Of a DNA stretch of 64,000 bases, positions 15,078 through 23,668 are shown piece by piece; within the stretch, counting starts at the first letter, position 1; each line of letters begins with the position of its first letter. The position numbers and the translations under genes were made by a program. The notes under the pieces are model-generated. The model saw only the letters and a program-made list of their open reading frames with translations, had not been told where the DNA came from and did not search any database. The stretch is from a virus. The stretch covers positions 1 through 64,000 of IMG/VR virus record IMGVR_UViG_3300021335_000011; one strand, 5' to 3'.

Positions 15078-15980
15078 ATGTCATTTGAAAATATGAAACG
15101 CAATCGCGATCAAATCTCTAAACTCGTTCAAGCTGCCGAATCAGTCGGTGGTGGTGAAAAGAAAAACTATGATGATGATCGAGTTTGGAAACCAACTGTA
15201 GATAAAGCGGGAAATGGATATGCAGTCTTACGATTCCTTCCAGCAAAAGAAGGTGAAGATCTACCATGGGTACGATACTGGGACCATGGCTTCAAAGGTC
15301 CTACAGGTCAATGGTATATCGAGAACAGCCTTACTTCTATTGGTCAACCTGACCCTGTTGGCGAACTCAACTCAAGACTGTGGAATTCTGGGGTTGAAGC
15401 CGACAAAGAAAAAGCACGATCACAAAAGCGACGTCTGCATTATGTAGTAAACGCTCTTGTTGTGCAAGATCCATCTGCACCGCATAACGAAGGCCGTGTA
15501 GTTCTATATAAATTTGGTAAGAAAATCTTTGATAAGATTATGGACGTTATGCAGCCTCAATTTGCAGACGAACAGCCAGTAAATCCTTTTGATTTCTGGG
15601 AAGGTGCTGACTTTAAATTGAAGATTCGTCAAGTTGAAGGTTATCGTAACTATGACAAATCAGAATTTGCAAGTCCTTCTGCTATGTCTGATGATGAAGC
15701 ACGTCTTGAAGGTGTGTATAATCAACTGCATTCTCTTTCAGAGTTTACTGAACCAAAAAATTACAAATCATATGATGAGCTAAAAGCCAAGCTATCACGT
15801 GTTCTTGGAGAAGATGCAGGATTTGGTTCACCATTGATGGCAGAAGAGCGCATGATGAATACACCTGTTCTGCAACCTGAAATCCCAGTTGCAGAACCAG
15901 TTACAGCAGAACAAGTAACTAATACTGATGATATGGATGATACGATGTCTTACTTTGCTAAATTGGCAAACGACGACTAA
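15078..15980 (+). CDS. 32: single-stranded DNA-binding protein gp32
   Basis: A 300-residue gp32 homologue (T4: 301). The N-terminal self-association region (MSFENMKRNRDQISKLVQ) and the OB-fold core (YAVLRFLPA, WYIENSLTS, HYVVNALVV, VVLYKFGKKIFDKI) are recognisable, as is an acidic C-terminal tail for partner proteins (DDMDDTMSYFAKLANDD). It coats ssDNA in replication, recombination and repair. The zinc ligands of T4 gp32 are mostly missing: the CPVC pair is DPVG here, although the His upstream of the subdomain remains. AAGGA lies nine bases before the ATG. The stop overlaps the convergent gene by four bases. Confidence 0.93.
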   Translation: MSFENMKRNRDQISKLVQAAESVGGGEKKNYDDDRVWKPTVDKAGNGYAVLRFLPAKEGEDLPWVRYWDHGFKGPTGQWYIENSLTSIGQPDPVGELNSRLWNSGVEADKEKARSQKRRLHYVVNALVVQDPSAPHNEGRVVLYKFGKKIFDKIMDVMQPQFADEQPVNPFDFWEGADFKLKIRQVEGYRNYDKSEFASPSAMSDDEARLEGVYNQLHSLSEFTEPKNYKSYDELKAKLSRVLGEDAGFGSPLMAEERMMNTPVLQPEIPVAEPVTAEQVTNTDDMDDTMSYFAKLANDD

Positions 15981-17602
15981 GGGCTTAAAAACATATTGTC
16001 TGTTGCATCAACAGAATGTGTAAAGCCTGTAACTAAACCTTGATTCGTTGACGCATCGACATTTGTATTTGTCGGTGCGTTGACTATTTGAGTTCCAGCC
16101 GCTTGAGCTCCCATTGCATGATATGCTGCAGCGTCAGACATTGCTGCACCAGATTGAGGAGTTGCACGACTTACTGTAGATCGACTAGACGGAGTAGATG
16201 ATACAAAATCTGGTACACCTGGTGAAGATGTTCCTAAACTTTGCGCTGGTGTTGCAGTACCTTCTCCGTTTAAAGCATCATTTACTATCTCAGGAAACGC
16301 ATCAACATTTTGGCCAAGTAAGTATTGTGCTAAGCCTTTAGCAATCATATCACCAAAGAAGTAACCTCCCATACCACCGAGTGCACCTAATAGTGGAGAC
16401 ATTACAACTGCAGCAGGACCTGTCAGTCCACCAAGTGCCAAACCAGCTATACCACCTAAAGTACTACCACCTAAACCACCTAATATACCAGACATGCCAG
16501 CAACTTTATCGGTTACAGAACCAGGACTTGTTAGAAGCTGGAAGAGATCTAATGCTGCAAATGCTTGTGCTATACCAGGAACACGCAATAAGTTTTTCAA
16601 TTTAGGAAACTTTTTGCCTATTTCAGTGACATCTGCTGCCTTTACCATTTTACCTTTATCAGTGTGAAATCTACCAGTTTTTTTGTTAAATGTTACTTTA
16701 GTTCCATCTTTTAGTTTTCCTTGTGAGCCTGCAGGACCTTTAGGATCTTTAGTAAGAGCATTTACATCTGTTTTATTTTTACCTAGCATAGCCATTATAC
16801 CAGCTTTTGCCGCAGTAAATGGCAACATAAGACCACGCAATGCTAAGGAGATTGCTTTACCAGGAGCGAATAACGTAAATAATCCTGCCATTGCAATAGC
16901 TACACTATCAATCTCTCCAAGAAAACCGTCAAAGTCACCTTGCAATAATGCATCAATACCATCAAGTGCACTACCTACAGTAGTTGTAATACTTGTTAAT
17001 ATATCTTCTATACTTGGTAATTGTATATTAAACATTGTAAAAAATTTAGTAGATAGAACACCAAAGCTATCTCCAATTTTCTTGATCTTTTCAATATTAT
17101 CGTCAGACAGTACAGCACCAAGTACTGCACCGATAGCAGCAAACTTTGCACCAAATATTAATCCAAGACCACCAATTGATAATGATCTTTCGACCACATC
17201 TCGCATATTTTTACTTACACCGTCTACATTATCAAATACAAAATCAGCGATTTCATCGGCTAGCATAGTAATAATTAAACCTGGAATACCACGCTTCAAT
17301 AATGCACCACCAATACCAGAAAGTGCTCCCATCATACCAGCGCCTGTAAGTCCACCTAAAAATGGTAAACTAAATCCCTTTGACTCTCCGCCTCGAGCTG
17401 TTGATACATTATCTTTTCTTTGTGCTTCTTGCGCTTGGTTACGACCCTCAATATCAGCTTCAAGCGATTCTGATTCTACTTCTCTCAACTCTTGAAAGAA
17501 TTTGTCAAAGCGACGATCAAGTCGTTTTAGCACCCGAGTTTGCGCCTCGTTGCCAGCTTGTTGATCTTCTAAAGATTTATTAATATCAGCTAAAGTTGCC
17601 AT
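15977..17602 (-). CDS. tape-measure/hub-like tail protein (gp29 position)
   Basis: A 541-residue protein with a coiled-coil N-terminus (residues about 5-75), then long Gly/Ala/Leu-rich hydrophobic stretches (about 80-180 and 350-450) and a Ser/Thr/Ala-rich C-terminus. This profile fits a tape-measure protein. It directly follows the gp26/gp51-like frameshift pair, as tape-measure genes follow tail-assembly chaperones in many phages, and its length is close to T4 gp29 (590). No sequence motif proves gp29 identity; another hub or internal structural protein remains possible. GAGG lies six bases before the ATG. Confidence 0.5.
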   Translation of the reverse strand: MATLADINKSLEDQQAGNEAQTRVLKRLDRRFDKFFQELREVESESLEADIEGRNQAQEAQRKDNVSTARGGESKGFSLPFLGGLTGAGMMGALSGIGGALLKRGIPGLIITMLADEIADFVFDNVDGVSKNMRDVVERSLSIGGLGLIFGAKFAAIGAVLGAVLSDDNIEKIKKIGDSFGVLSTKFFTMFNIQLPSIEDILTSITTTVGSALDGIDALLQGDFDGFLGEIDSVAIAMAGLFTLFAPGKAISLALRGLMLPFTAAKAGIMAMLGKNKTDVNALTKDPKGPAGSQGKLKDGTKVTFNKKTGRFHTDKGKMVKAADVTEIGKKFPKLKNLLRVPGIAQAFAALDLFQLLTSPGSVTDKVAGMSGILGGLGGSTLGGIAGLALGGLTGPAAVVMSPLLGALGGMGGYFFGDMIAKGLAQYLLGQNVDAFPEIVNDALNGEGTATPAQSLGTSSPGVPDFVSSTPSSRSTVSRATPQSGAAMSDAAAYHAMGAQAAGTQIVNAPTNTNVDASTNQGLVTGFTHSVDATDNMFLSP

Positions 17603-17603
17603 A

Positions 17604-17789
17604 TTATCCTCGTTGTTGCTGAGCTTGTAATTCTTTTTCTTTCAATTCGTCGAGTAGCATAGTAATGTAGATTTCCCTCTCCCACGGAATCATAGTGTCA
17701 AGATCATATAACGAATAATGGAAATTCTGTAATAACTGGTAGTTTACTCTATAAAAATTCTCGAGACTATCGTGTGAGAGGTTTATTAA
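17604..17789 (-). CDS. gp51-like extension of gp26, reached by -1 frameshift
   Basis: A 61-codon frame with no ATG, GTG or TTG before its middle; it begins exactly where the gp26 gene reaches a U UUU UUU run. Read in -1 after the run it continues FF-LINLSHDSLENFYRV and holds the aromatic YDLDTMIPWEREIY segment typical of tail-assembly chaperone C-terminal domains (the T part of lambda GT) and of small gp51-like proteins. The gp26 fusion would be about 298 residues. The stop lies one base before the tape-measure-like gene. If there is no frameshift, only a 29-residue peptide from the internal ATG could be made. Confidence 0.75.
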   Translation of the reverse strand, partial: LINLSHDSLENFYRVNYQLLQNFHYSLYDLDTMIPWEREIYITMLLDELKEKELQAQQQRG

Positions 17790-18499
17790 AAAAAATCATC
17801 AAGTCCTTTCAATGTTCGTTTGTTAACTGCTTCACATGATTTACATTTAAATTCTATATCTTGAGTCACTGTTGGCATAGCCTCAACCCAAGTTGTAATA
17901 GCCTCAAACTGCGAAGTAGTTAATGAATCTAAAAACCTTTGTACTTCTTCAATTGGTTCATCACTAATTTTAATAGCTTCTTCTTCAGTATAAACTGTAT
18001 CAATGCATGCAATAATAAGATCCATTAATACGTCTGTTCTTGATTTGTTATCATCAAAGAATGTGCCACGATTCATAAAGAAAGAATATGTAGGATGCCT
18101 CAATTTTATCGAGATCTCATCAGTAATTTTAACAGTGTTTTTATCTTCAGTTTGTAGAACTTCGATTTTGTCAAGATTTACTGTTACTTCATTTGATTCT
18201 TCACATTCTTGGCAAGCAATCATAATGTTTGCTGCTTCACCAACAGACTTAGATCTAATTTTAGTAAAAATATAATCTACGTCATACGTTGTTAACTTAT
18301 TTAATTCATAATCACCTATTACACATGTGTCAATAGTATTCATAATAGAATTTACAATTTCTTTTTTATTCTGTGATTCGTATGCTAACATCAATACTTT
18401 TTGTTCTTTAACTAAGAATGGTCTGTATTTAACTTGATTGTTTGTTGATGGAATAACTAAATCATATTGTGGATTGTCATTCAAACGTGGTAGTGCCAT
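17786..18499 (-). CDS. 26: baseplate hub/tail assembly protein gp26
   Basis: A 237-residue member of the T4 gp26 family (T4: 208). The N-terminus MALPRLN...YDLVIPSTN, followed by VKYRPFLVKEQKVLMLAYES, is characteristic of that domain. Four Cys in two CxxC pairs (ACQECEES and CKSCEAVN) could bind zinc, as in related proteins. It ends at GLDDFF followed by TAA, directly on a run of eight T in the message, which supports a programmed frameshift into the gp51-like frame. It acts in assembly of the central baseplate hub. Confidence 0.85.
   Translation of the reverse strand: MALPRLNDNPQYDLVIPSTNNQVKYRPFLVKEQKVLMLAYESQNKKEIVNSIMNTIDTCVIGDYELNKLTTYDVDYIFTKIRSKSVGEAANIMIACQECEESNEVTVNLDKIEVLQTEDKNTVKITDEISIKLRHPTYSFFMNRGTFFDDNKSRTDVLMDLIIACIDTVYTEEEAIKISDEPIEEVQRFLDSLTTSQFEAITTWVEAMPTVTQDIEFKCKSCEAVNKRTLKGLDDFF
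17789..17795 (-). promoter_or_regulatory. slippery heptamer T TTT TTT, -1 ribosomal frameshift site
   Basis: In the message the zero frame reads GAT TTT TTT TAA; slipping back one base keeps both Phe tRNAs paired and continues as TTA ATA AAC. The stop codon directly after the heptamer should favour pausing and slippage. The new frame is open for exactly 61 codons up to the next gene. Confidence 0.72.
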
Positions 18500-18508
18500 T
18501 TATTTCTC

Positions 18509-19177
18509 CTATAAACCCAAAGATCCCAACCCGGCTGAAGCTGAAATCCATCCTTGGCCACTCGATGTATTTTGCCAATTAGTATAAGCTATCGTAACTG
18601 ATACTTGTACTAATCCATCAAGTTCATTATTTAATTCGATTGTTGATACATTAATTGGAAATGCGTCAATAAGTTCTACTGAATATACACTTCCTCCGCC
18701 TAATCCCAGATTTACTCGAATAGGTCCAAGGTTTGCACCTGCACCTATTAACGGTTTTCTTAGTTGATGTATCTTAATACTACGTGCATAATCTTTTTTG
18801 TAATTTGCTTCACCAGGTGTTTCACTAATTGTTATAGAACGCCATTCATCAAAATACTTTACAATTCCATAATCATTCAAACAATAAAAGGTAAGAGTTA
18901 CATCATCAACCGCATAGCCATATGCTACTCTTTGGTTTTCAGCACCAATAGCTCTATCGTGTGTTAATACTCTTTTACCTGGTAATTCAGCTGAAGCACA
19001 GATAATATTCATATCTGCTCCACCTAATAAATTTGACAGTTGTGTAAGTACACCTACTAGACCACCGAGTTGTGGTTTACCTCCAAGATTTGATGGTAGC
19101 TGCACCAAGAACTGATTATTACGGGCGAAACCCATCTTTAATGAAGCTGCTGACTTTAGCTGGTCAATTGATGTCAT
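18509..19177 (-). CDS. tail-tube-like protein (gp54/gp19-type)
   Basis: A 222-residue protein with the phage tail-tube pattern: an N-terminal FLVQLP strand, then ASAELPGKRVLTHDRAIG, VDDVTLTFYCLNDYGIVKYFDEW, an RSIKIHQL strand and a C-terminal VYSVELIDAFPINVSTIEL followed by VQVSVTIAYTNWQ. These match the tube fold shared by T4 gp19 and the tube initiator gp54. Its place beside gp26, gp4 and gp48 points to gp54-like tube initiation rather than the main tube, which normally sits beside the sheath gene. It overlaps the upstream gene by four bases. Confidence 0.7.
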   Translation of the reverse strand: MTSIDQLKSAASLKMGFARNNQFLVQLPSNLGGKPQLGGLVGVLTQLSNLLGGADMNIICASAELPGKRVLTHDRAIGAENQRVAYGYAVDDVTLTFYCLNDYGIVKYFDEWRSITISETPGEANYKKDYARSIKIHQLRKPLIGAGANLGPIRVNLGLGGGSVYSVELIDAFPINVSTIELNNELDGLVQVSVTIAYTNWQNTSSGQGWISASAGLGSLGL

Positions 19178-19758
19178 ACCATACTCCTACTATTTTTATA
19201 TACTTGAGCTTGATTAGATTTTTGCCAATCAGCTGTAGGTAAGAATGTAGCAATCTCCCATTCAGGTGCATGTACTCTTGCAAATCGACTTTTAACATGC
19301 GCAGTAAGATAGTGTTTATAGCAAGGTTTAAAATATCGCATCTTACTTGAAGCATTTAATAATTTATAATTTAATTGAAATTTCGTAGTTTCATCATATG
19401 ATTTATTATTAGTAATATCAAGTAATGTATCTAAAAATTTTGCACGTAAGACTGGAGGTAGATAATGTAAATTCAAACCAAAAAAACCACCAGGTGCAGG
19501 GCCAACTACAATAGCTAGAGGAAACTTATCATAGAATGGTAGAGTGTCTTTATGTTTTGGATCATAAAAAAACATATTCATTGATCCAACTAGCTGACGA
19601 TTAGTAAGTTTAGTCTGATCGTCTTGCATAAGCTCAAGTCTATTAACACGACTTAGACTTTGTGCTTTCTTACGAAACCAATCACGGGCCTCTTGACTAC
19701 GTGGATTAATACCTGCACGAAATGCTTCGTATCCAATTTTTTGAAATAGATTACTCAT
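19174..19758 (-). CDS. conserved T4-like phage protein, unknown function
   Basis: A 194-residue basic protein. Conserved-looking segments are FFYDPKHKDTLPFYDKFPLAIV and GGFFGLNLHYLPPVLRAKFLD in the middle. It has no signal peptide, coiled coil or catalytic motif I can name. It lies between gp4 and the tube-like gene with a four-base overlap to the latter, so it is probably a structural or head-tail completion factor expressed late. Confidence 0.6.
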   Translation of the reverse strand: MSNLFQKIGYEAFRAGINPRSQEARDWFRKKAQSLSRVNRLELMQDDQTKLTNRQLVGSMNMFFYDPKHKDTLPFYDKFPLAIVVGPAPGGFFGLNLHYLPPVLRAKFLDTLLDITNNKSYDETTKFQLNYKLLNASSKMRYFKPCYKHYLTAHVKSRFARVHAPEWEIATFLPTADWQKSNQAQVYKNSRSMV

Positions 19759-19763
19759 GAGTC

Positions 19764-19771
19764 TATTTATA
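19764..19771 (-). promoter_or_regulatory. T4-type late promoter motif, weak case
   Basis: TATAAATA on the minus strand, only five bases from the ATG at 19758. Transcription from it would be practically leaderless for that gene, so it may serve the downstream genes or be fortuitous. Confidence 0.35.
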
Positions 19772-20269
19772 TCATTTTTTCTTGTTTTTACGATAAGGAG
19801 CTAGAGGTTTAAGTGGTTTCAATTTACCAGGTTGGGCTTTAGGCATGATACCATTTTCACGCAATGTGTTTTCTGTCCAGATTTGGAATTCCCAACCTCT
19901 ATCCTTTGCATATTTATTTGCAGCTTCCCACTTATTCATATTCTTGACATATGTTAGTGATTCTGAAATATATTTTTTAGTACGTTTAGTTCCTGTCGGC
20001 GGTGAAGTTTCTTTATTAGGCTTTATCTCTACAAGCACAGTTTTACCATTCTGAAATGTAATTTTCAGATCTACAAAATATCTATGGTATCTCTTATCGA
20101 CGTCGTAGTAATATGGTACTACAGTCTCTTCAGATGACCATGATTTTACTTCAGGCGTTTTATCGCACCACATAAAGGCATATTTTTCCCACATAGATCG
20201 ATAAACGACCTTGTCAGGATTGCCTTTATACTTTTTAATGTTAGGTCGGTATCTTCCAGAATATGCCAT
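19772..20269 (-). CDS. 4: head completion protein gp4
   Basis: ATG 20269 gives the family-typical N-terminus MAYSGRYRPNIKKYKG and 165 residues (T4: 150); the frame extends to 20302, but that start lies upstream of the conserved beginning. Core motifs are VYRSMWEKYAFMWCD, WSSEETVVPYYYD, HRYFVDLKITF and VLVEIKP, the TnsA/gp4-type endonuclease-like fold (D...ExK). In T4, gp4 closes the filled head before tail attachment. A minus-strand TATAAATA lies 36 bases upstream. The C-terminus is Lys/Pro-rich. Confidence 0.85.
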   Translation of the reverse strand: MAYSGRYRPNIKKYKGNPDKVVYRSMWEKYAFMWCDKTPEVKSWSSEETVVPYYYDVDKRYHRYFVDLKITFQNGKTVLVEIKPNKETSPPTGTKRTKKYISESLTYVKNMNKWEAANKYAKDRGWEFQIWTENTLRENGIMPKAQPGKLKPLKPLAPYRKNKKK

Positions 20270-20276
20270 TTTTTGA

Positions 20277-20284
20277 TATAAATA
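20277..20284 (+). promoter_or_regulatory. T4-type late promoter of gp48 operon
   Basis: TATAAATA, 38 bases before the gp48 ATG. It is back-to-back with the minus-strand motif at 20305-20312, so the two late promoters overlap head-to-head and their leaders are complementary. Confidence 0.72.
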
Positions 20285-20304
20285 GGTTGTAAGGTGTTCC
20301 ATGA

Positions 20305-20312
20305 TATTTATA
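20305..20312 (-). promoter_or_regulatory. T4-type late promoter of gp4 operon
   Basis: TATAAATA on the minus strand, 35 bases before the gp4 start at 20269, the same distance as the plus-strand counterpart to gp48. It likely drives gp4 and the genes following it on the minus strand. Confidence 0.68.
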
Positions 20313-20322
20313 AGGATAGGAC

Positions 20323-21561
20323 ATGGCAGAACAACAATATAAAATGGTGAAGGCTAAAAACGGAAATTGGAAATCTAAGGATTATAGTCAGCCAATTCCT
20401 AGTGATGGCGATGCACCATCTGCAGCCGGTACAACTACATCAGTAAAAATTGCTGACCCATCTAGTTTGTTTAATCAATTAGGTACAAACGGAGGTAATA
20501 CTAAAGGAGCAATGGGACCACCATTAGTATTAAGATACCCATTAGAAAATCAAGACTATTATAAAGCAGCAATTAAATTTGCATTATATAGTGTCAATCC
20601 ATATGATATTGATGCACAAGCAGCCAAAAATATTATCGATGCACCTTTTTTAGTCAACACATTTGCTGGTAAGAAGGTAACAGAAAATGCCTCAGATCAA
20701 TCGCGATTGGCTGCAGAAGCGGACAATGACGGTGCTATTGGATATGAAGGACAAGATCTAATACCGTCAGATGTTAAAGGTAAAGAACAGCAAGAGGCAT
20801 CATTTACTGGAACTAATATTGATTTAAGTCTTGATCCAACAGCTTTAAACAAAAATATTATATTGTATTTCCCTCCAGGTGTACAACTTAATGATGCAGT
20901 TGTCTATGATACTAATACAAATTTAGGACCTGGCGGTGCAACTGCCCTTGCAGCTTTGCGTAATGGTGAATCATTAGCTGGTTCTGTAGGCACTGGAGTT
21001 ATGGAAGGTATCGCAAACTTATTTAGTTTGTTGAAAGGTGATATTATGAATCAAGAAGCTGCGCAAGTTGCAGCTACTCGAGCATTTAATAAAATGCCTT
21101 CTGGCGGTGTACAAAATATGACTCGTATTGCTTTGCAAAAAATGATTAATCCTAATACACGAACTATGTTTCAGGGTGTACCAATTCGTGAATTTGCATT
21201 TACATTCCGTATGGTTGCAACTTCTGCATCTGAAGCACGAGAGATAGAAAAAATTATAAAAGAATTTAGAACAGAATTATATCCAGAAGCGGTACAGGCT
21301 GGAGGATTGCCTGTTGGCTATAAATTCCCTAATTTATTTAAAATTAATTTTATGTACAACGGAACTACTAATAAAGCAATGCCACAACCTCTTTTGTGCT
21401 ACTTAAGATCAGTACAAACTTCATACAATCCAGGTAATATGGTTTTTCATGCTGATGGCCAACCGACAGAGATTGATCTATCATTAAGCTTTGCAGAATT
21501 CAGAGCACTTACAAAACAAGATATTTTAAAGGGATCATCTGCTTCAGGAGGACCACATTAA
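20323..21561 (+). CDS. 48: baseplate tail-tube cap/initiator gp48
   Basis: A 412-residue homologue of T4 gp48 (364). A low-complexity N-terminus is followed by PPLVLRYPLENQDYYKA. The second half has the conserved ALQKMINPNTRTMFQGV and REFAFTFRMVATS segments, then KIIKEFRTELYPE and YKFPNLFKINFMYNG, the tube-like fold by which gp48 seats the tail tube on the baseplate hub. First gene of the rightward late baseplate operon; its stop overlaps the next ATG by one base. Confidence 0.88.
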   Translation: MAEQQYKMVKAKNGNWKSKDYSQPIPSDGDAPSAAGTTTSVKIADPSSLFNQLGTNGGNTKGAMGPPLVLRYPLENQDYYKAAIKFALYSVNPYDIDAQAAKNIIDAPFLVNTFAGKKVTENASDQSRLAAEADNDGAIGYEGQDLIPSDVKGKEQQEASFTGTNIDLSLDPTALNKNIILYFPPGVQLNDAVVYDTNTNLGPGGATALAALRNGESLAGSVGTGVMEGIANLFSLLKGDIMNQEAAQVAATRAFNKMPSGGVQNMTRIALQKMINPNTRTMFQGVPIREFAFTFRMVATSASEAREIEKIIKEFRTELYPEAVQAGGLPVGYKFPNLFKINFMYNGTTNKAMPQPLLCYLRSVQTSYNPGNMVFHADGQPTEIDLSLSFAEFRALTKQDILKGSSASGGPH

Positions 21562-22316
21562 TGGATTATTTTAAATATTTTCCATACACTCGATATGTGT
21601 TTGGCAATGAAGCCGAAGAAATTGGCACAGGTAAAGTTATTACTGAGGTAGTACAAGACATATCACGTTATGTCGATGTAATTGATGAAGTAAAGAGAAG
21701 TAAAGCATTTTCTACTCAATACTATATTCAAGAGAATGAACGACCTGATAATGTTTCTCAGTTACTTTATGGTAATCCATCATATCATTGGACATTTTGG
21801 TTAATGAATGACCATATTAGAGAGCAAGGTTGGCCACTTACATATAGGCAAATGCAGAAACAATTGGACAGAGATTTTCCTGGTTATGTTGCAATCACTA
21901 CAACAGATCTTACTGGTCACTATGTTCCTGGTGAGATAGTAACAGGATCTACATCTGGTGCACGTGCTGAAGTAGTGCGTAGAAGACTTGATTTTGGAGC
22001 TATACATCTAAAAATGATTGGCGATCGAAAATTTAATAGCTATGAACGTATAGTCTCAAAATCTCTAAGTGCATTGCAAACACAAGCGGTTAACGCCAAT
22101 ATAATGCTTGAGTATAAGTCGCCACACCATTATGTCAATGGTTCTGGTGATAGGGTTGATATCGATCCGTCATCTGGACCAGGTGCTTTAGTGACTGAGG
22201 TTACTATTGAAGACTATTATCATATACAAAACGATAAACTCAAAGAGATAAACGTTATTAAACCTGATAGCATTGTTGAAGTAGCTAGTCTTTATAGGGA
22301 AGCAATTAGCAGTTAA
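21561..22316 (+). CDS. 53: baseplate wedge protein gp53
   Basis: A 251-residue homologue of T4 gp53 (196). The N-terminal signature is clear: YFPYTRYVFG, then YYIQENERPDNVSQLLYGNPSYHWTFWLMNDHI, a LysM-like wedge domain, and GWPLTYRQMQ. An insertion near residues 110-150 (TGHYVPGEIVTGSTSGARAEV) resembles a small beta domain also seen in marine-phage baseplate proteins. gp53 completes the wedge and contacts the hub. Coupled to both neighbours by one-base overlaps. Confidence 0.87.
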   Translation: MDYFKYFPYTRYVFGNEAEEIGTGKVITEVVQDISRYVDVIDEVKRSKAFSTQYYIQENERPDNVSQLLYGNPSYHWTFWLMNDHIREQGWPLTYRQMQKQLDRDFPGYVAITTTDLTGHYVPGEIVTGSTSGARAEVVRRRLDFGAIHLKMIGDRKFNSYERIVSKSLSALQTQAVNANIMLEYKSPHHYVNGSGDRVDIDPSSGPGALVTEVTIEDYYHIQNDKLKEINVIKPDSIVEVASLYREAISS

Positions 22317-23668
22317 TGTCAAATCAATCTTTTCAAAATGATGTAGCTTCATCTGATGTTATTTTTGAAGCGTTAAGTATTTTTTCTTCAAGAATGATAG
22401 AAGCAGTTGACGTGCGGGATTTTAGTCCTGGTTTGCAAATCTTCGAGCATCTTGATAAACCATACTTAACTGGCACATTAGTTATAGCAGACACTACTCG
22501 AATATACGATAGAATGGATTTTCAAGGTGCAGAATATCTTGAAGTAAAACTAAAAAGAAGTCCATCTTCACCAACTTATGTAAAAATGTTTAACATAACT
22601 GAAGTAACAAATACACGAAAAACTAATGACCAGTCAGAAGTTATTACTCTACAAATTGTAGAAGATCTAGCTTATAAGGCAAAGTTACATAATATCAATA
22701 AACATTATTATGGCAAACCTTCGAAGATTATAGAATCTATTGCTAAAGAGTATCTCTATAAAAGTTTAATTACTTCAGAAGAAGCAGATTATCAAGGAGA
22801 TATGAATGTTATTATTCCTAATTTAAATCCTATTGAGACTATGATATGGTTAAAGGAACGTATGACAAATATAGAAGGATTTCCATATTTTCTGTATTCT
22901 ACTATAGGGAAACGTGAATTATTTTTTATAAATTTAGCTGATATGCTTTCTGCACCTGCTATTAACAAAAAAACTCCATTTGTATATTCACAGGCACCTA
23001 CTTCAGTAGAAAATAAAAATAGATTTTTTAATATACAAGATTATAAACATCATAAATCAGAAAACATGTTAAATCTTATATCAAAGGGTTTAGTCGGTGG
23101 TGTGCATAATTTTTATAATACTATGGATGCAAAATATGAAGAAGTTACTTTTGATATAATTAAAGAACTAAATGAAGCTGTATCAACTAAAAACTCAAAT
23201 CAAAAAACAATGGATATTGCAGATGACTTTGAGATTGACGGCGATAAGTTACATAATTATAGGTCAAGATACATATACAGATTAAGCTCGTCAGGTGCAT
23301 ATAGTATTCTCGAAGGATCCGCTAAAAGTTATGACGAAGAATACAATGTTGGAGATCATAAGAAAAAAATTATTAAAGCTGCTTTAAAACAATTGTTAGC
23401 TAGAAGTGCTATAGAAATACGTGTATCAGGTAAAGAATTTTTAGCTGCAGATGGAAGTATGCCTGAACATTATACAATAGGTAATTCAATAAGAATACAA
23501 TTTATGGGAAATGGACCAAATCAAGAAAAGCCATTTCTTGATCCAAAAAAATCAGGTGATTATATTATTTTTGCAGCAAATCATAGTATGTCTGCTGAAA
23601 GATATGATATAACTTTCTTATGCGTTAAAATAGCAAATATTAATAACGCTGAAATTATAGGTGAGTAA
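22316..23668 (+). CDS. 27: baseplate hub protein, gp27-like
   Basis: A 450-residue protein in the gp27 position immediately before gp5. The N-terminal half shows the hub/tube-fold pattern (IEAVDVRDFSPGLQIFEHL, YLTGTLVIADTTRIYDRM, LQIVEDLAYKAKLHN), and the C-terminal half has PEHYTIGNSIRIQFMG. T4 gp27 (391) forms a trimer linking the tail tube to the gp5 spike. The assignment rests on order and general pattern more than on a sharp motif. Confidence 0.72.
   Translation: MSNQSFQNDVASSDVIFEALSIFSSRMIEAVDVRDFSPGLQIFEHLDKPYLTGTLVIADTTRIYDRMDFQGAEYLEVKLKRSPSSPTYVKMFNITEVTNTRKTNDQSEVITLQIVEDLAYKAKLHNINKHYYGKPSKIIESIAKEYLYKSLITSEEADYQGDMNVIIPNLNPIETMIWLKERMTNIEGFPYFLYSTIGKRELFFINLADMLSAPAINKKTPFVYSQAPTSVENKNRFFNIQDYKHHKSENMLNLISKGLVGGVHNFYNTMDAKYEEVTFDIIKELNEAVSTKNSNQKTMDIADDFEIDGDKLHNYRSRYIYRLSSSGAYSILEGSAKSYDEEYNVGDHKKKIIKAALKQLLARSAIEIRVSGKEFLAADGSMPEHYTIGNSIRIQFMGNGPNQEKPFLDPKKSGDYIIFAANHSMSAERYDITFLCVKIANINNAEIIGE

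Noticed and set aside
16683-17495. 270-residue plus-strand open frame
   Set aside because: It is the antisense shadow of the Gly/Ala-rich tape-measure-like gene: Pro/Ser/Asn-rich composition, no ribosome-binding site.
15980-17602. Prophage or insertion-sequence origin for the leftward block
   Set aside because: gp26, tube-like and gp4 genes are ordinary T4-family tail/head genes; no transposase, att site or terminal repeat seen.
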